NCBI GenBank assembly: GCA_002503285.1
Contig: DARI01000013.1
Coordinates: 1 to 64,000, forward strand
Length of the DNA stretch: 64,000 nucleotides
From: Euryarchaeota archaeon UBA557
GTDB taxonomy: Archaea; Thermoplasmatota; Poseidoniia; Poseidoniales; Thalassarchaeaceae
Direction: 5' to 3'
How positions within the stretch are numbered: position 1 is the first letter of the stretch; each line of letters begins with the position of its first letter. The notes beneath the pieces were generated by a model, which worked only from the letters and a program-made list of their open reading frames with translations, was not told the origin of the DNA and did no database searches. A program made the translations under genes and the position numbers. Positions 1-13,443 of this stretch are shown one piece after another.

Positions 1-279
1 AATAAAATAAAAATAATAATAAAACAAAGTAATAGTAAAGTTAGAAAAATTTCAATTAATGATGTTAAAGAAAAAATAAAAGTTGGTAGCTCTTTAGATG
101 CATCTGAATTCGAAGCTTTACTTCATGAAGGAAATTTGTCAGGAATTGGGTCAACTAATAATGATAAAAATATTAAGGTAAATAAAAAACCAAATCAGAA
201 GAAAAAAATGAGGAAGTTAGGATCTACGCAGAGGAAATCAAGGCGGGGCAATACTGCAGCACTTAGGGAAAATGATTGA
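1..279 (+). CDS. C-terminal part of an unknown lysine-rich protein (5' end outside window)
   Basis: An open frame runs from base 1 to a TGA at 277-279, giving 92 residues without a start inside the window. The visible part is rich in Lys, Asn and Ser. It has a short acidic helix-like stretch (around DASEFEALLHEG) followed by a strongly basic tail ending RRGNTAALREND. No domain is recognised. It sits 71 bases upstream of the coiled-coil gene on the same strand and could share its transcript. The basic tail would suit a nucleic-acid-associated protein, but that is only a guess. Confidence 0.55.
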   Translation, partial: NKIKIIIKQSNSKVRKISINDVKEKIKVGSSLDASEFEALLHEGNLSGIGSTNNDKNIKVNKKPNQKKKMRKLGSTQRKSRRGNTAALREND

Positions 280-350
280 AATAAATGGCCTAATTAGTAT
301 TAACTTATATGAGTTTACAAAGTCCGTTAAAATATAGAAGGTGCAGTTCA

Positions 351-1202
351 ATGAATTATGCTGAGGTAGGTAAGATATTCACGCCATTATGCGATAACAT
401 AAAAATTGAATTAAATATAAATAAAGAACAGAGAGATGAGTGGAACAATAGAGTAAGGAAGCATCTTGATATGAGAAATGAGGTTAATGTGCAAGTCAAG
501 GAGTTAATCACGGAAGTTCAAAAACAGAAGATTTTGAGGGACGCCGCCAATATCAAGGTAAAGGAATTGAAAGAGTCAAGGTTTGTTAAGTCAGAAAAAT
601 TAAAAACGATTAGAATGCAATTGAGAGAACTCATAGAAATAGAAGGCGACCAACCGGATATAAAATCAGGCCCTGATCCTAGAAAATTAAAATCTGAAAT
701 GGAAAAGTTAGAGATGAGTTATGAGAGAGGGGCATTTTCAGGAAAAAAGGAAAAGGAATTTTATAGCAGAATGAAGGAACTCTCTAAGCTATTAAAAATA
801 TCTAAATCTCAAAGCAGAGAAGATGGCGTTGGATCGTTGAAAAGGCAACAGAGAGAAGCAAAATTTGCACAAGCAAGTGCTCATGATGAAGTAGTTGTGG
901 CAGTAAAAGATGCGCAAGAAGCTCATGATCTAATGATGGAACTTTCAGAAGAAGTTGATAGACTCAGGGCGATTGCGAATAAATCACAAATGGAAGTAAC
1001 CATCTCCAAAAGAGAAGCAGATATAATGCATAATAGATATGTGGTATCTTTGAGGTGCATACATTCAATGCAAGATATTTTAAATCAATTAAAATCAGAC
1101 TCTGGAGATGAAGATAGAGTAGGAATCTCAGATTTGATGACCAGATTAATGTCCGGAGATACATTATCAACTGACGAATTAATGTCTTTGCAAAGAAATT
1201 AA
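351..1202 (+). CDS. Archaeal coiled-coil protein (COG1340-like)
   Basis: A protein of 283 residues that is almost entirely heptad-like, with long charged helices rich in Lys, Glu, Arg and Leu, and no signal peptide or membrane segment. Length and composition resemble the uncharacterised archaeal coiled-coil family COG1340; this is recognition by pattern, not by alignment. The start at 351 is preferred because GAAGGTG lies about 7 bases upstream. An in-frame ATG at 309 would add 14 residues and has no such site. Its TAA shares the palindrome TTAA with the stop of the convergent gene on the other strand. Function is unknown. Confidence 0.7.
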   Translation: MNYAEVGKIFTPLCDNIKIELNINKEQRDEWNNRVRKHLDMRNEVNVQVKELITEVQKQKILRDAANIKVKELKESRFVKSEKLKTIRMQLRELIEIEGDQPDIKSGPDPRKLKSEMEKLEMSYERGAFSGKKEKEFYSRMKELSKLLKISKSQSREDGVGSLKRQQREAKFAQASAHDEVVVAVKDAQEAHDLMMELSEEVDRLRAIANKSQMEVTISKREADIMHNRYVVSLRCIHSMQDILNQLKSDSGDEDRVGISDLMTRLMSGDTLSTDELMSLQRN

Positions 1203-2161
1203 ATTTCAAATTTATATGTTTTTCCATTTATCCCATGCAAAATAATTGGCACTGGAAGGTTTAAAATCCAGGCGGGAATAAATATATACTGAAAGTCAAG
1301 ATGAACCTTGTCAACATTAAATCGCCAATTTTGAAGCATCATACTTCTCGTCATCCCTCCGGACAATTTGGGTTTACCTTGTCTTTTTTCAGATAAAATA
1401 TCAACTAATAAGTTTATTATTTGATTATCAGCTTTCCATGTCAGACTATTTGGTTCTAAAATCCTTAGTGAAGGTATAAATTCTAACTTATCTTTATCAT
1501 CATATTCATATATTTTATTAGACCATGAATCTTCTATTATTTTCCAATTATGCTCTTCAAAATCTCCGTTTGAATTCTTAAGTTCACCATTGATAAACCA
1601 TATTTTACATTTTAATAGAACTGGAGTTATTCGTACATCTGATAAGGAATTATCTTTAAGCCATTTCTTAATGTCTACAAAGGGCTTTAATGTTACAGAT
1701 TCAAATTCATTAAATATCTTATTTGAGAATATTTCACCATCATCACTTAATATATCATCAAAATTATGAGCATCTGCAGGAATGATTATCCCCGATAAAA
1801 CCGCCTTACCAATCCATAGCGCTAATTTTTCAGGACCCCAAATAATTACATTTTGCAATATTTCTAAATATTTTAATAATTCAGGTTCAAATCCTCTTTC
1901 AGAAATTAATAAATGATTTCCCGAAGGCGCGTCAACGCTCCATCTCTCAATCTCTGATTTTTTAATACTAGTTATACCATTAGATATATGCCAAATATAT
2001 GTTAGGCCAGTAATTGATCTTGTTAAATCTGAAAATGAATCAACTGTTCCTATTATTTTTATATCTGTAATATCATATACATTTTCTAGTTTTTTAAAAC
2101 TAGGATAATGAGACATAATAATTTTAGTAATTATTGTTTCCACGTTTGACCCAAGCGTCAA
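1199..2161 (-). CDS. Hypothetical protein, 320 aa
   Basis: A soluble, Trp- and Ile-rich protein of mixed alpha/beta character. No signal peptide, membrane helix or metal motif is visible and the family is not recognised. It begins 43 bases downstream of the L30e gene on the same strand, so it could be the last gene of the RNA polymerase operon, in the place where many archaea have nusA. It does not look like NusA: it has no KH-type GXXG pattern. It converges with the coiled-coil gene and the two stops share four bases (TTAA). Confidence 0.6.
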   Translation of the reverse strand: MTLGSNVETIITKIIMSHYPSFKKLENVYDITDIKIIGTVDSFSDLTRSITGLTYIWHISNGITSIKKSEIERWSVDAPSGNHLLISERGFEPELLKYLEILQNVIIWGPEKLALWIGKAVLSGIIIPADAHNFDDILSDDGEIFSNKIFNEFESVTLKPFVDIKKWLKDNSLSDVRITPVLLKCKIWFINGELKNSNGDFEEHNWKIIEDSWSNKIYEYDDKDKLEFIPSLRILEPNSLTWKADNQIINLLVDILSEKRQGKPKLSGGMTRSMMLQNWRFNVDKVHLDFQYIFIPAWILNLPVPIILHGINGKTYKFEI

Positions 2162-2204
2162 AAGATTATCAATAAACCGATAATAATTATATTAAAAGAT
2201 ACAT

Positions 2205-2507
2205 CTATACATTTTGAGGTAGTGTTAGTAATTCACTTTGACCAGGATCAATAATACACAATGCACTGACAGGAAATGGCTTAGCGCATGCTGCCCCAAG
2301 TTGTCTATTAACCATCATAACTTGATGTACAGCTACATCTGGGTGACTATTTTTTAGATCAGAGATGTAATTTACAGGACAATTAGCAGCGACTAAAATC
2401 ATCCTTGCATCTCCTTTAGAACAGGCGCTCATAGCCTGCCTTTGGCCAAATAGTAGCGTTCCAGTATTCATTCCTTGTTTTAATTGACGTATTAAATCCA
2501 TATTCAT
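2205..2507 (-). CDS. rpl30e: Ribosomal protein L30e
   Basis: A 100-residue L7Ae/L30e-fold protein of the large ribosomal subunit, typical in length. The family pattern is visible: an N-terminal helix (DLIRQLKQGMNTGTLLFG), then ILVAANCPVNYISDLK, where archaeal L30e has an ILAxNxP strand and turn, and a closing ALCIIDPGQSELL segment. It lies 8 bases after rpoA2 on the same strand, the standard archaeal order A''-L30e. A GGAGG-type site overlaps the gap to rpoA2. The usual next genes (nusA, S12, S7) do not follow. Confidence 0.9.
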   Translation of the reverse strand: MNMDLIRQLKQGMNTGTLLFGQRQAMSACSKGDARMILVAANCPVNYISDLKNSHPDVAVHQVMMVNRQLGAACAKPFPVSALCIIDPGQSELLTLPQNV

Positions 2508-2515
2508 ATTCCTCC

Positions 2516-7172
<4,657 letters not shown>

Positions 7173-7176
<4 letters not shown>

Positions 7177-10100
7177 CTTTGGTCCTCCAGTTCTAATCTC
7201 ATAGCGACACCTAAACTTTTCATCTCATCCAGTAAAAGTTTGAATGCATAAGAAGTTTGTATTTTGTAAACTTCTGCACCGTCACCATGAATTGGAGATA
7301 CGTATGTCCTCTTCCTAGGATCATACCAAGCGATATGTCCTGATTGCGCACATACGAATAAATCGATACCATCTGATTCACCAAGTAATCTGTCTTTAAT
7401 AACCATTGAAGCACCATGCGATATCAGGCAATCTCTCTCCATTTCTCCAAATCTCAATCCTCCTTGTCTTGCACGTCCTTCAGTTGGCTGTCTTGTCAGG
7501 ATTTGAACTCTACCTCTACTCCTTGCGTGTAATTTACTACTTACCAAGTGATGTAATCTTTGATAATAAATAACACCAACGAATACTTCAGCTGGATATG
7601 ATTCTCCAGTCTCACCATTTACCATGGACTCTCTGCCGGTGTGATTAAATCCATTTCTTAGAAGTCCCGAACGGAGAGATTCTTCTTTTTCACCAGTGAA
7701 TGCAGTACCATCAATTCTCCTAGTTTCCATAGATCCGACCTTTCCTCCAATCATCTCTAAAACGTGAGCCACGGTCATCCTAGAGGGAATCGCGTGAGGA
7801 TTAATTAATATGTCTGGAATTACTCCATCTTCGGTGAAAGGCATATCCTCTTGGTCAACCAATCTTCCAATAATTCCTTTTTGCCCGTGTCTGCTAGCAA
7901 ATTTATCTCCTAATTCAGGGATTTTATTACTTCTCAGCGTTATTCTAACTAATCTTCCGGAATCAAGTGATTCTGTAACGAATACGTTGTCGACCCATCC
8001 GTATTCTCCATGTCTAACATTCATCGAGGATTCACGCCTCTCTTGAGCTTGCAAAAACGCGCCGTGCGCTTCTTCCAAGAATCTAGGAGGGCTGGTCTTA
8101 CCTACTAATACAGGATTTTCTCCTTTGGCAGTTGATAAGAATGTTTCAGGTATGGGCAATCCATCTCTTTCCAAATGGGAATATGAGTCCCATGATTTGA
8201 GACCTTTAATTTCATCTAGACCAGTTCCAGGTATTTCTATTCTCTCTTCTTGCCCCCCGGGGAATCTTTTATTTTCAGCATTATATGTTCTCATAAATGA
8301 GGATCTACCCATTGATCTTTCAACTGATGCTTTGTTCATTACAATTGCATCCTGCATGTTGTATCCGTGATAGCTCATAATTGCCACAACTAGATTCTGA
8401 CCACCAGGTCTTTGATTGAATTTAGTAGAATCCATAGCCCTAGTTCCTACAATTGACCTCTGTGGATAATGCATAATATGTGCCCTTGTATCTGGCCTTA
8501 GACGGTAATTTGCGCTAGATAATCCGAGACTTTGTTTCACCATAGCTGTTCCGCCTGTAACTCTAGGGGTAGAGTTATGCTCAGGATATGGAATTAAAGA
8601 TGCGCAAACTCCCAAAATCAATTGTGGGTCAATTTCCACATGAGTGAAAATTAAAACAGTATTACCTTTCTTCTCTTTTCTTTTTAGAGCATCCATATCG
8701 TCTTGGTAATAATTTAATGGTAATTTGAATTTTTCAACTATAGTTTTACCATTTGGAAGGTGAATTTCAGCAGCTAATTTGGCATGAGAAATATCATGTT
8801 CCCCGAGATTGAGCCACTCGACTTTATCGGGATTAATAGGCCTTTTATTCTTGGGTGAATGTGAAGGCAGATCATATGGCCTTGGAGCAATTAAAAGATC
8901 TTCTTCTTCTTCTGCATCAACCCATTCTACTACTCCACTTCTAACGAGATCATTGAAATCTAATTCATTTGATCTAAGCGCATCAAGATGCGCTTTTGAT
9001 AGTGTTAAGCTTCCATTATCAATTACTAATAAAGGTCGAAGAATTCGTCCTCTATCAGTATTAATGAATACATCTTTATTTTCTGTATCATGTCTAATAC
9101 TAACTTCATGTCTAATTTTGCCTTGCCTTCTGCGGCGCTTAAATTGGCTAACTAACTTCTGAGGTCTTTTATGTAATCCAAATATATCTCCATTTACGTG
9201 GACTCTCGAACCATCTGCCCAACCATCGGGATTATCATTGACACCAGTTTCCTTTAATAATTCTTTAACATCTCCTTCTGCTACTTCCTCTGAAACGTCA
9301 ATCATCTGCGCTGCATTCTTAACTAATCCACAATTTTGGCCTTCCGGGGTTTCGTTAGGGCATAATCTACCCCATTGCGTAGGATGTAAATCACGTGCTT
9401 CGAAATGAGGTTGACTTCTGACTAGCGGGCTTGTTACTCTCCTCATATGGGACAGTGCAGAGAGGAATGTAGTCCTGTCCAATAATTGACTAACTCCGGA
9501 ACGCCCTCCGACCCAATTACCAGTTGCAAGTGCATGCATTATTTTAGAAGTTAAGACATCCGGCCTCAAGCATGAATTTATTTTTAATTCTCTTTTACGA
9601 TTGTGATGTCTTTCTAATTGATATTTCAAATCCCTGGCCAACTGCTGTAAGCTAACTCTGAATAAATCTTCGATTAAATCACCTGCTAATCGAACTCTTT
9701 TATTTGCATAATGATCTTTGTCATTTGGATCTTTGTTATTAATTGCCATTTCTAAGACTTGTCTGACAATTCTACCTAGGAAAATAGCCTTTTTCTGGCG
9801 GTGTTCATAAGCTGCACCCAGGTGAGGAAGTAGCTCTTTGTCAAGCAGATTTTGAATTCTTGATTCTCGATATTCTTTTTGTTGACCTGCTGCAAACTTC
9901 TTTTCTAGCCAAGCCAATGCTTCTTCTTCATTCTCAACACCATATTCTTCGTTATCCTTAACATCATTAAGGTTGGCTACTGTATATTTCATTGCTTCGA
10001 CTGGTCCGGCTATTGAAGAGAAGATTTCCCTATCATTAGACATCCCTAATGCCCTCATCAAAAGTACTACTGGAATTGCCGTAGTTCCTGCACTTGGAAT

Positions 10101-10862
10101 TTTTACCATCAACATTCCATCTCTTCGCTTTTCAACATTTAATGGTTTACGAACACCATCTTTTTGCGAAAATATTTTTGCGACTTCTGTATCATGCGCG
10201 TATTTCTTATTTCTCTCCACGGTAACTCTATTTGGTGCTAAATCTTCCATCGATATGAGTACTCTTTCTGTACCATTTATTATGAAATATCCGCCTGGGT
10301 CAACTGGATCTTCGCCAAATTTTCGTAGTAACTTGACATATTGTTCTGCATCTTCAGGAGATGTATCAGGAGATAATTTTCTATTTGAGTCGATATTGTT
10401 AGCATGCAAATTACATCTAGCAGATCTAACCATTATTGGAAGATTTCCAATGTGTACATTCTTTTCGTCCATATATCCCAAATCAGCACCAGGAGATGGG
10501 GGTAAATCATCCCTGTATATTCTAAAATCTAAATATACTGGCGCAAAATACGTTAATTTCCTTAATCTACATTCCATTGGAGTTGCAGGATGTTCTGCAC
10601 CGTTGGCTTCCCTAATAGTTGGTTGACCTAATCTAATATTTTTTACTCTGACAACTATTTCTTTTTCTAAAACATCCAGTTTGATTAAGCCACCTTCGGT
10701 TTCGTCGACTTCAAAATCATCACTACCAATTCTAATGTTTCTTACGATTTTTTCCATCCTACTTGCCTTACCATCTGAAAGTGGTATGCAATCATTATAA
10801 GATGCGAGTTGGTGATTTACTAAACTTCTTTTATCAAAATAACTTTTTACGATTTCTTTCAT
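7173..10862 (-). CDS. rpoB: DNA-directed RNA polymerase subunit B (unsplit)
   Basis: The second-largest subunit as one 1229-residue chain. Many methanogens and halophiles split it into B'' and B', whereas Thermoplasmata keep it whole. Visible family blocks are GGYFIINGTERVLISMEDLAPN (wall/lobe), RLCPNETPEGQNCGLVKN, GYNMQDAIVMNKAS, the switch/active-site block KFASRHGQKGIIG, and RFGEMERDCLISHGAS near the C-terminus. The clamp zinc motif that normally follows is degraded: the four ligand positions read C1171, S1174, S1189 and H1192. It starts 13 bases after rpoH and ends inside the rpoA1 start. Confidence 0.97.
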
Positions 10863-10875
10863 CTAAATAACTCCC

Positions 10876-11463
10876 TTAAGCTCTCTCCACTACTAATCTG
10901 TAGGCAATACTTGTGCCTGCTGATCTACTATATCTTTTTACTTTCATTACCCTGTTGGTAAGCCAACCTGCTAATAGAGTATCATCTTCTGCTTCTGTCA
11001 TTTCTTTAATTGCCTGAACTGCAGGATCTGTAATAAGAATTTTAGGCAATAATTCTTTTGCAAGTCTATCTTTCCCTTCAAAATCTTTTTCCATTAAATT
11101 CCATGGAGATAATTCGATTTCCTCATTTTCAATTGGCACTAGTTCATGATGAGGGACTAGTATGTGATTCAAAACGTTAAATCTATCATCGCCCTGAGGT
11201 ATATCTTCGTCCAAAAGAGCATTTCTAGAAATTGTTATTCTGCCACTTCTACTTCTTTTTCTTGAAGCCATTTGTTCCCGGATTACTGCCATAATAATTT
11301 CTAAGTCAGCACTCCCCAGTTCAAGGTCAACTTTTTTTGCGACTTGTTCGACAGTCATCCTTTTTATAGCATCCATATTGGCATCGTCGGCCAATTTATG
11401 GGCTCTGTCTTCAGGTACACCTAGTTCTATCAGCCTTTTTTTAGTTGAACTTTTTACTGCCAT
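10876..11463 (-). CDS. rpoH: RNA polymerase subunit H with N-terminal HhH-like extension
   Basis: The archaeal counterpart of the Rpb5 C-terminal domain, which helps form the downstream DNA-binding jaw. The RpoH core is residues 95-195: NHILVPHHELVP, then ILITDPAVQAIKE, and the closing SRSAGTSIAYRLVVE. Normal RpoH is 75-90 residues; this one has 195. Residues 1-62 form a tandem helix-hairpin-helix-like module nearly superimposable on the RpoA2 N-terminus: both share the pattern VKSxTKKxLxxLGxxExxAHKLADD. A basic linker (68-81) follows. It is the first protein gene of the operon, 51 bases after tRNA-Lys, with a GGGGAAGG ribosome site. Confidence 0.92.
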   Translation of the reverse strand: MAVKSSTKKRLIELGVPEDRAHKLADDANMDAIKRMTVEQVAKKVDLELGSADLEIIMAVIREQMASRKRSRSGRITISRNALLDEDIPQGDDRFNVLNHILVPHHELVPIENEEIELSPWNLMEKDFEGKDRLAKELLPKILITDPAVQAIKEMTEAEDDTLLAGWLTNRVMKVKRYSRSAGTSIAYRLVVERA

Positions 11464-11514
11464 ATTCGCCTTCCCCTTACCTGCAAAAAAGCATGAACCA
11501 AGAGCTTAGTCAGG

Positions 11515-11588
11515 CGGGCCTGACGGGATTCGAACCCGCGGCCGACGGGTTAAAAGCCCGTCGCTCTACCTGACTAAGCTACAGGCCC
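11515..11588 (-). tRNA. tRNA-Lys (anticodon UUU)
   Basis: The 74-base cloverleaf reads on the minus strand: acceptor GGGCCTG (11582-11588) with CAGGCCC (11516-11522), D arm, anticodon stem ACGGG/CCCGT around loop CTTTTAA (anticodon TTT), and T loop TTCGAAT. The discriminator is G. CCA is not encoded, since CCT follows. There is no intron. It lies 51 bases upstream of rpoH on the same strand, and a run of six T follows in between. Confidence 0.98.
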
Positions 11589-11621
11589 ATAGCATATGCT
11601 GGGCTATCAGCCGTCCTAGGA

Positions 11622-11700
11622 GGGGTTTAAGAATCTAACTAACCAAGCAGTGTTGAGAGCTGAGGAAGCTCCCCGTACTGCAACAGGGAATGAGCATCCA
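11622..11700 (+). other. TATA-like element followed by a structured leader or small RNA candidate
   Basis: GGGGTTTAA at 11622-11630 is a BRE/TATA-like element. About 25-30 bases downstream on the plus strand the sequence can fold two ways. Hairpin A is GAGCT (11657-11661) with AGCTC (11667-11671). Hairpin B is GCTC-CCC (11668-11674) with GGG (11686-11688) and GAGC (11692-11695). The two share bases and exclude each other. The segment lies between the start of tRNA-Lys (minus) and the methyltransferase-ligase gene (plus). GAGGAAGCTCC also resembles the RNase P RNA CR-I box, but the other conserved boxes are missing. A transcript here is inference. Confidence 0.25.
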
Positions 11701-11747
11701 TAGGGCGCTTATTGCATAAAGGTTTTCAAAAAAATGAGATTATTAAG

Positions 11748-13100
11748 ATGGATTTAATCAGCCAGAATATATTGTTTAAAATTGATAAAATATGTTCGTT
11801 TAATTTGAATGTCCCTAAAACTGTTTATGTGCCTAGAGAAGATACATATTTACTCGCTGATGCCATAATCAAAATTGGAATTAAAGTAGGAAATGCTATG
11901 GAAATTGGGTGTGGTTCCGGAGCGTTGACATTGTTGATGGCCCATCTAGGTTGGAGAGTCAGATCTTGCGATATCAACCCGAATGCAGTAATAGCAACAA
12001 AGACTAATGCAAAGAACAATGGCCTAGACAGTAAAGTCATTGTAGAACACAATGGAATTGGTGATAAATTGAAATTTGGTTCAAATTTAAATCTAATTAT
12101 ATGGAATCTCCCCTACTTAAATCCATTAAAGGCTGATGATGAGCATTTGGAATTTATAGAGGATGCAGCATATATTGATATCGATAATGGAGGTTGGAGT
12201 GAAAAACTCATAAAAGAATTAAAAAAATCTAAAATATCAGATGAATGTGTAATATTATTATTATTTCGAGTTCGCCCAATTAGCCCTAGTTCACCTTTAT
12301 CATGGAAGTTGCAAGGATGGGCCTCAAGAAGAATTAATTATTTGATAATTGGTGATGAGAAATTAGAAGTCCATGCATTTTGGAAACCAGGTTTTAATCA
12401 ACAACCACTCATATTAGATGAATGTGAGAGCACTATGGACGAAGCTAAATTACTATCAACAAAGGGATGGAATAGAGTCGTCGCAAACAAACAAATTAAT
12501 GGCAGAGGAAGGAGAAGCTCAATCTGGAATTCAAAATCTGGAGATCTGACAGCAACATGGTTAATATCAAAATCAATGTTGAAGGATATTCAAATTGGCT
12601 TATTACAAATTGAGATAGGATCGATAGTTGCAAACGCATTGGCCGCCAATTTAAAATGGCCGAACGACATATTTTCTAATGATTTCAAGAAAATTGGAGG
12701 AATAATACTAGAGTCTAGTGATACGGAAAATCATATTAGATTAGGAATTGGAATAAATAAAGATCCAAGAGACATCGGAGGAATCGGCGCATCCGGATGG
12801 ATTGAGAAATTTGATAAATATACTAATATGGATATATTTGCACTAATAGATGCTGCTTTGTCCTCAAGGTTTGAGGTTAATTGTATTAAATCGGATATTA
12901 AATATTTAGATTGTTTCGAAAATTCATGGACCTCATTATCACAATTTTTATCTAGGGGCGTAAGTGTATCAATACATAACAATAAATTCCAAGAACGAGT
13001 AGTGAAATTAAATGAAAATGGTTCTTTGGATTTTGTTAATTATAATAAAATAATCAATAGCAATATGATAGATGACATAAATTGGAGATATTTTGTTTAA
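11748..13100 (+). CDS. Fusion: HemK/PrmC-type methyltransferase plus biotin-protein ligase
   Basis: The N-terminal half (1-215) is a class I SAM-dependent methyltransferase of the HemK/Mtq2 type: VPREDTYLLADAI, the SAM motif MEIGCGSGALT, DINPNAV, and NLPY near residue 117 in place of the usual NPPY. The C-terminal half (about 225-450) is a BirA-like biotin-protein ligase: ECESTMDEAK, GRGRR from 252, KWPND at 303-307 with the catalytic lysine, KIGGIILES, and a small C-terminal SH3-like part. It has no N-terminal HTH, so it is a modifying enzyme and not a BirA repressor. The expected ligase substrate is the biotin carrier at 29145. ATG 11748 is preferred; TTG 11712 is in frame. The stop shares TTAA with rnp2. 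Confidence 0.85.
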   Translation: MDLISQNILFKIDKICSFNLNVPKTVYVPREDTYLLADAIIKIGIKVGNAMEIGCGSGALTLLMAHLGWRVRSCDINPNAVIATKTNAKNNGLDSKVIVEHNGIGDKLKFGSNLNLIIWNLPYLNPLKADDEHLEFIEDAAYIDIDNGGWSEKLIKELKKSKISDECVILLLFRVRPISPSSPLSWKLQGWASRRINYLIIGDEKLEVHAFWKPGFNQQPLILDECESTMDEAKLLSTKGWNRVVANKQINGRGRRSSIWNSKSGDLTATWLISKSMLKDIQIGLLQIEIGSIVANALAANLKWPNDIFSNDFKKIGGIILESSDTENHIRLGIGINKDPRDIGGIGASGWIEKFDKYTNMDIFALIDAALSSRFEVNCIKSDIKYLDCFENSWTSLSQFLSRGVSVSIHNNKFQERVVKLNENGSLDFVNYNKIINSNMIDDINWRYFV

Positions 13101-13393
13101 AATTTAATCTCCATTCTTTCCCGTACTAATTTTATTTTACCTGAACTAGTAATCGTAGTAATTAATTTATGAGAATTAAGAATTTCAATAGATTCTTTAT
13201 ATGAATTAAGATCTATTTTGACGATGGAATAAGTTACCTCATTTACAGTATTAAAATCATATAATTTCCAAATAGAATTTATTAATAAATCATCAAGGAT
13301 TGCCTCAAATTTTTTTCTAGATCGGAGATTAGAATCTAGGGCTAAACCAATCCATCGATGCTTGCCTCTTTTGGCTTTAGTTAACCGCGCCAT
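13097..13393 (-). CDS. rnp2: RNase P protein component Pop5 (Rnp2)
   Basis: A 98-residue basic protein matching archaeal Pop5/Rpp14, which binds the catalytic domain of RNase P RNA together with Rpp30. The pattern fits: a basic start (RLTKAKRGKHRWIGLALD), a helix with EAILDDLL, a central LYDFN....YSIVKIDLNSYKESIEILN and a closing SSGKIKLVRERM. Similarity is judged by eye and the protein is somewhat divergent. The start at MARLTK (13393) is preferred over the upstream ATG at 13423, which would overlap the divergent gene and add an atypical stretch. A second RNase P protein, Rpp21, lies at 35.9 kb. Confidence 0.65.
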   Translation of the reverse strand: MARLTKAKRGKHRWIGLALDSNLRSRKKFEAILDDLLINSIWKLYDFNTVNEVTYSIVKIDLNSYKESIEILNSHKLITTITSSGKIKLVRERMEIKF

Positions 13394-13405
13394 ATGTTCC
13401 GAGAA

Positions 13406-13419
13406 GGGGTTTAACTTAA
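13406..13419. promoter_or_regulatory. BRE/TATA-like element between divergent genes
   Basis: GGGGTTTAACTTAA lies between the rnp2 start (13393, minus) and the membrane-protein start (13444, plus). TTTAACTTAA sits about 25-34 bases before the plus-strand ATG, suitable for a leaderless transcript. The same GGGGTTTAA occurs at 11622. Confidence 0.4.
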
Positions 13420-13443
13420 CCAATGATGGTGCGCCCTGCGAAT

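Noticed and set aside
9973..10626. Long plus-strand frame (217 codons) opposite rpoB
   Set aside because: It lies wholly antisense to the conserved rpoB coding sequence; the product has no recognisable features and is rich in Ser, Leu and Ile, as expected for a shadow frame.
11655..11700. RNase P RNA gene, suggested by a GAGGAAGCTCC match to CR-I
   Set aside because: Only one of the conserved boxes is present, and the space before the next gene is far too short for a full RNase P RNA. Kept only as an unassigned structured element.
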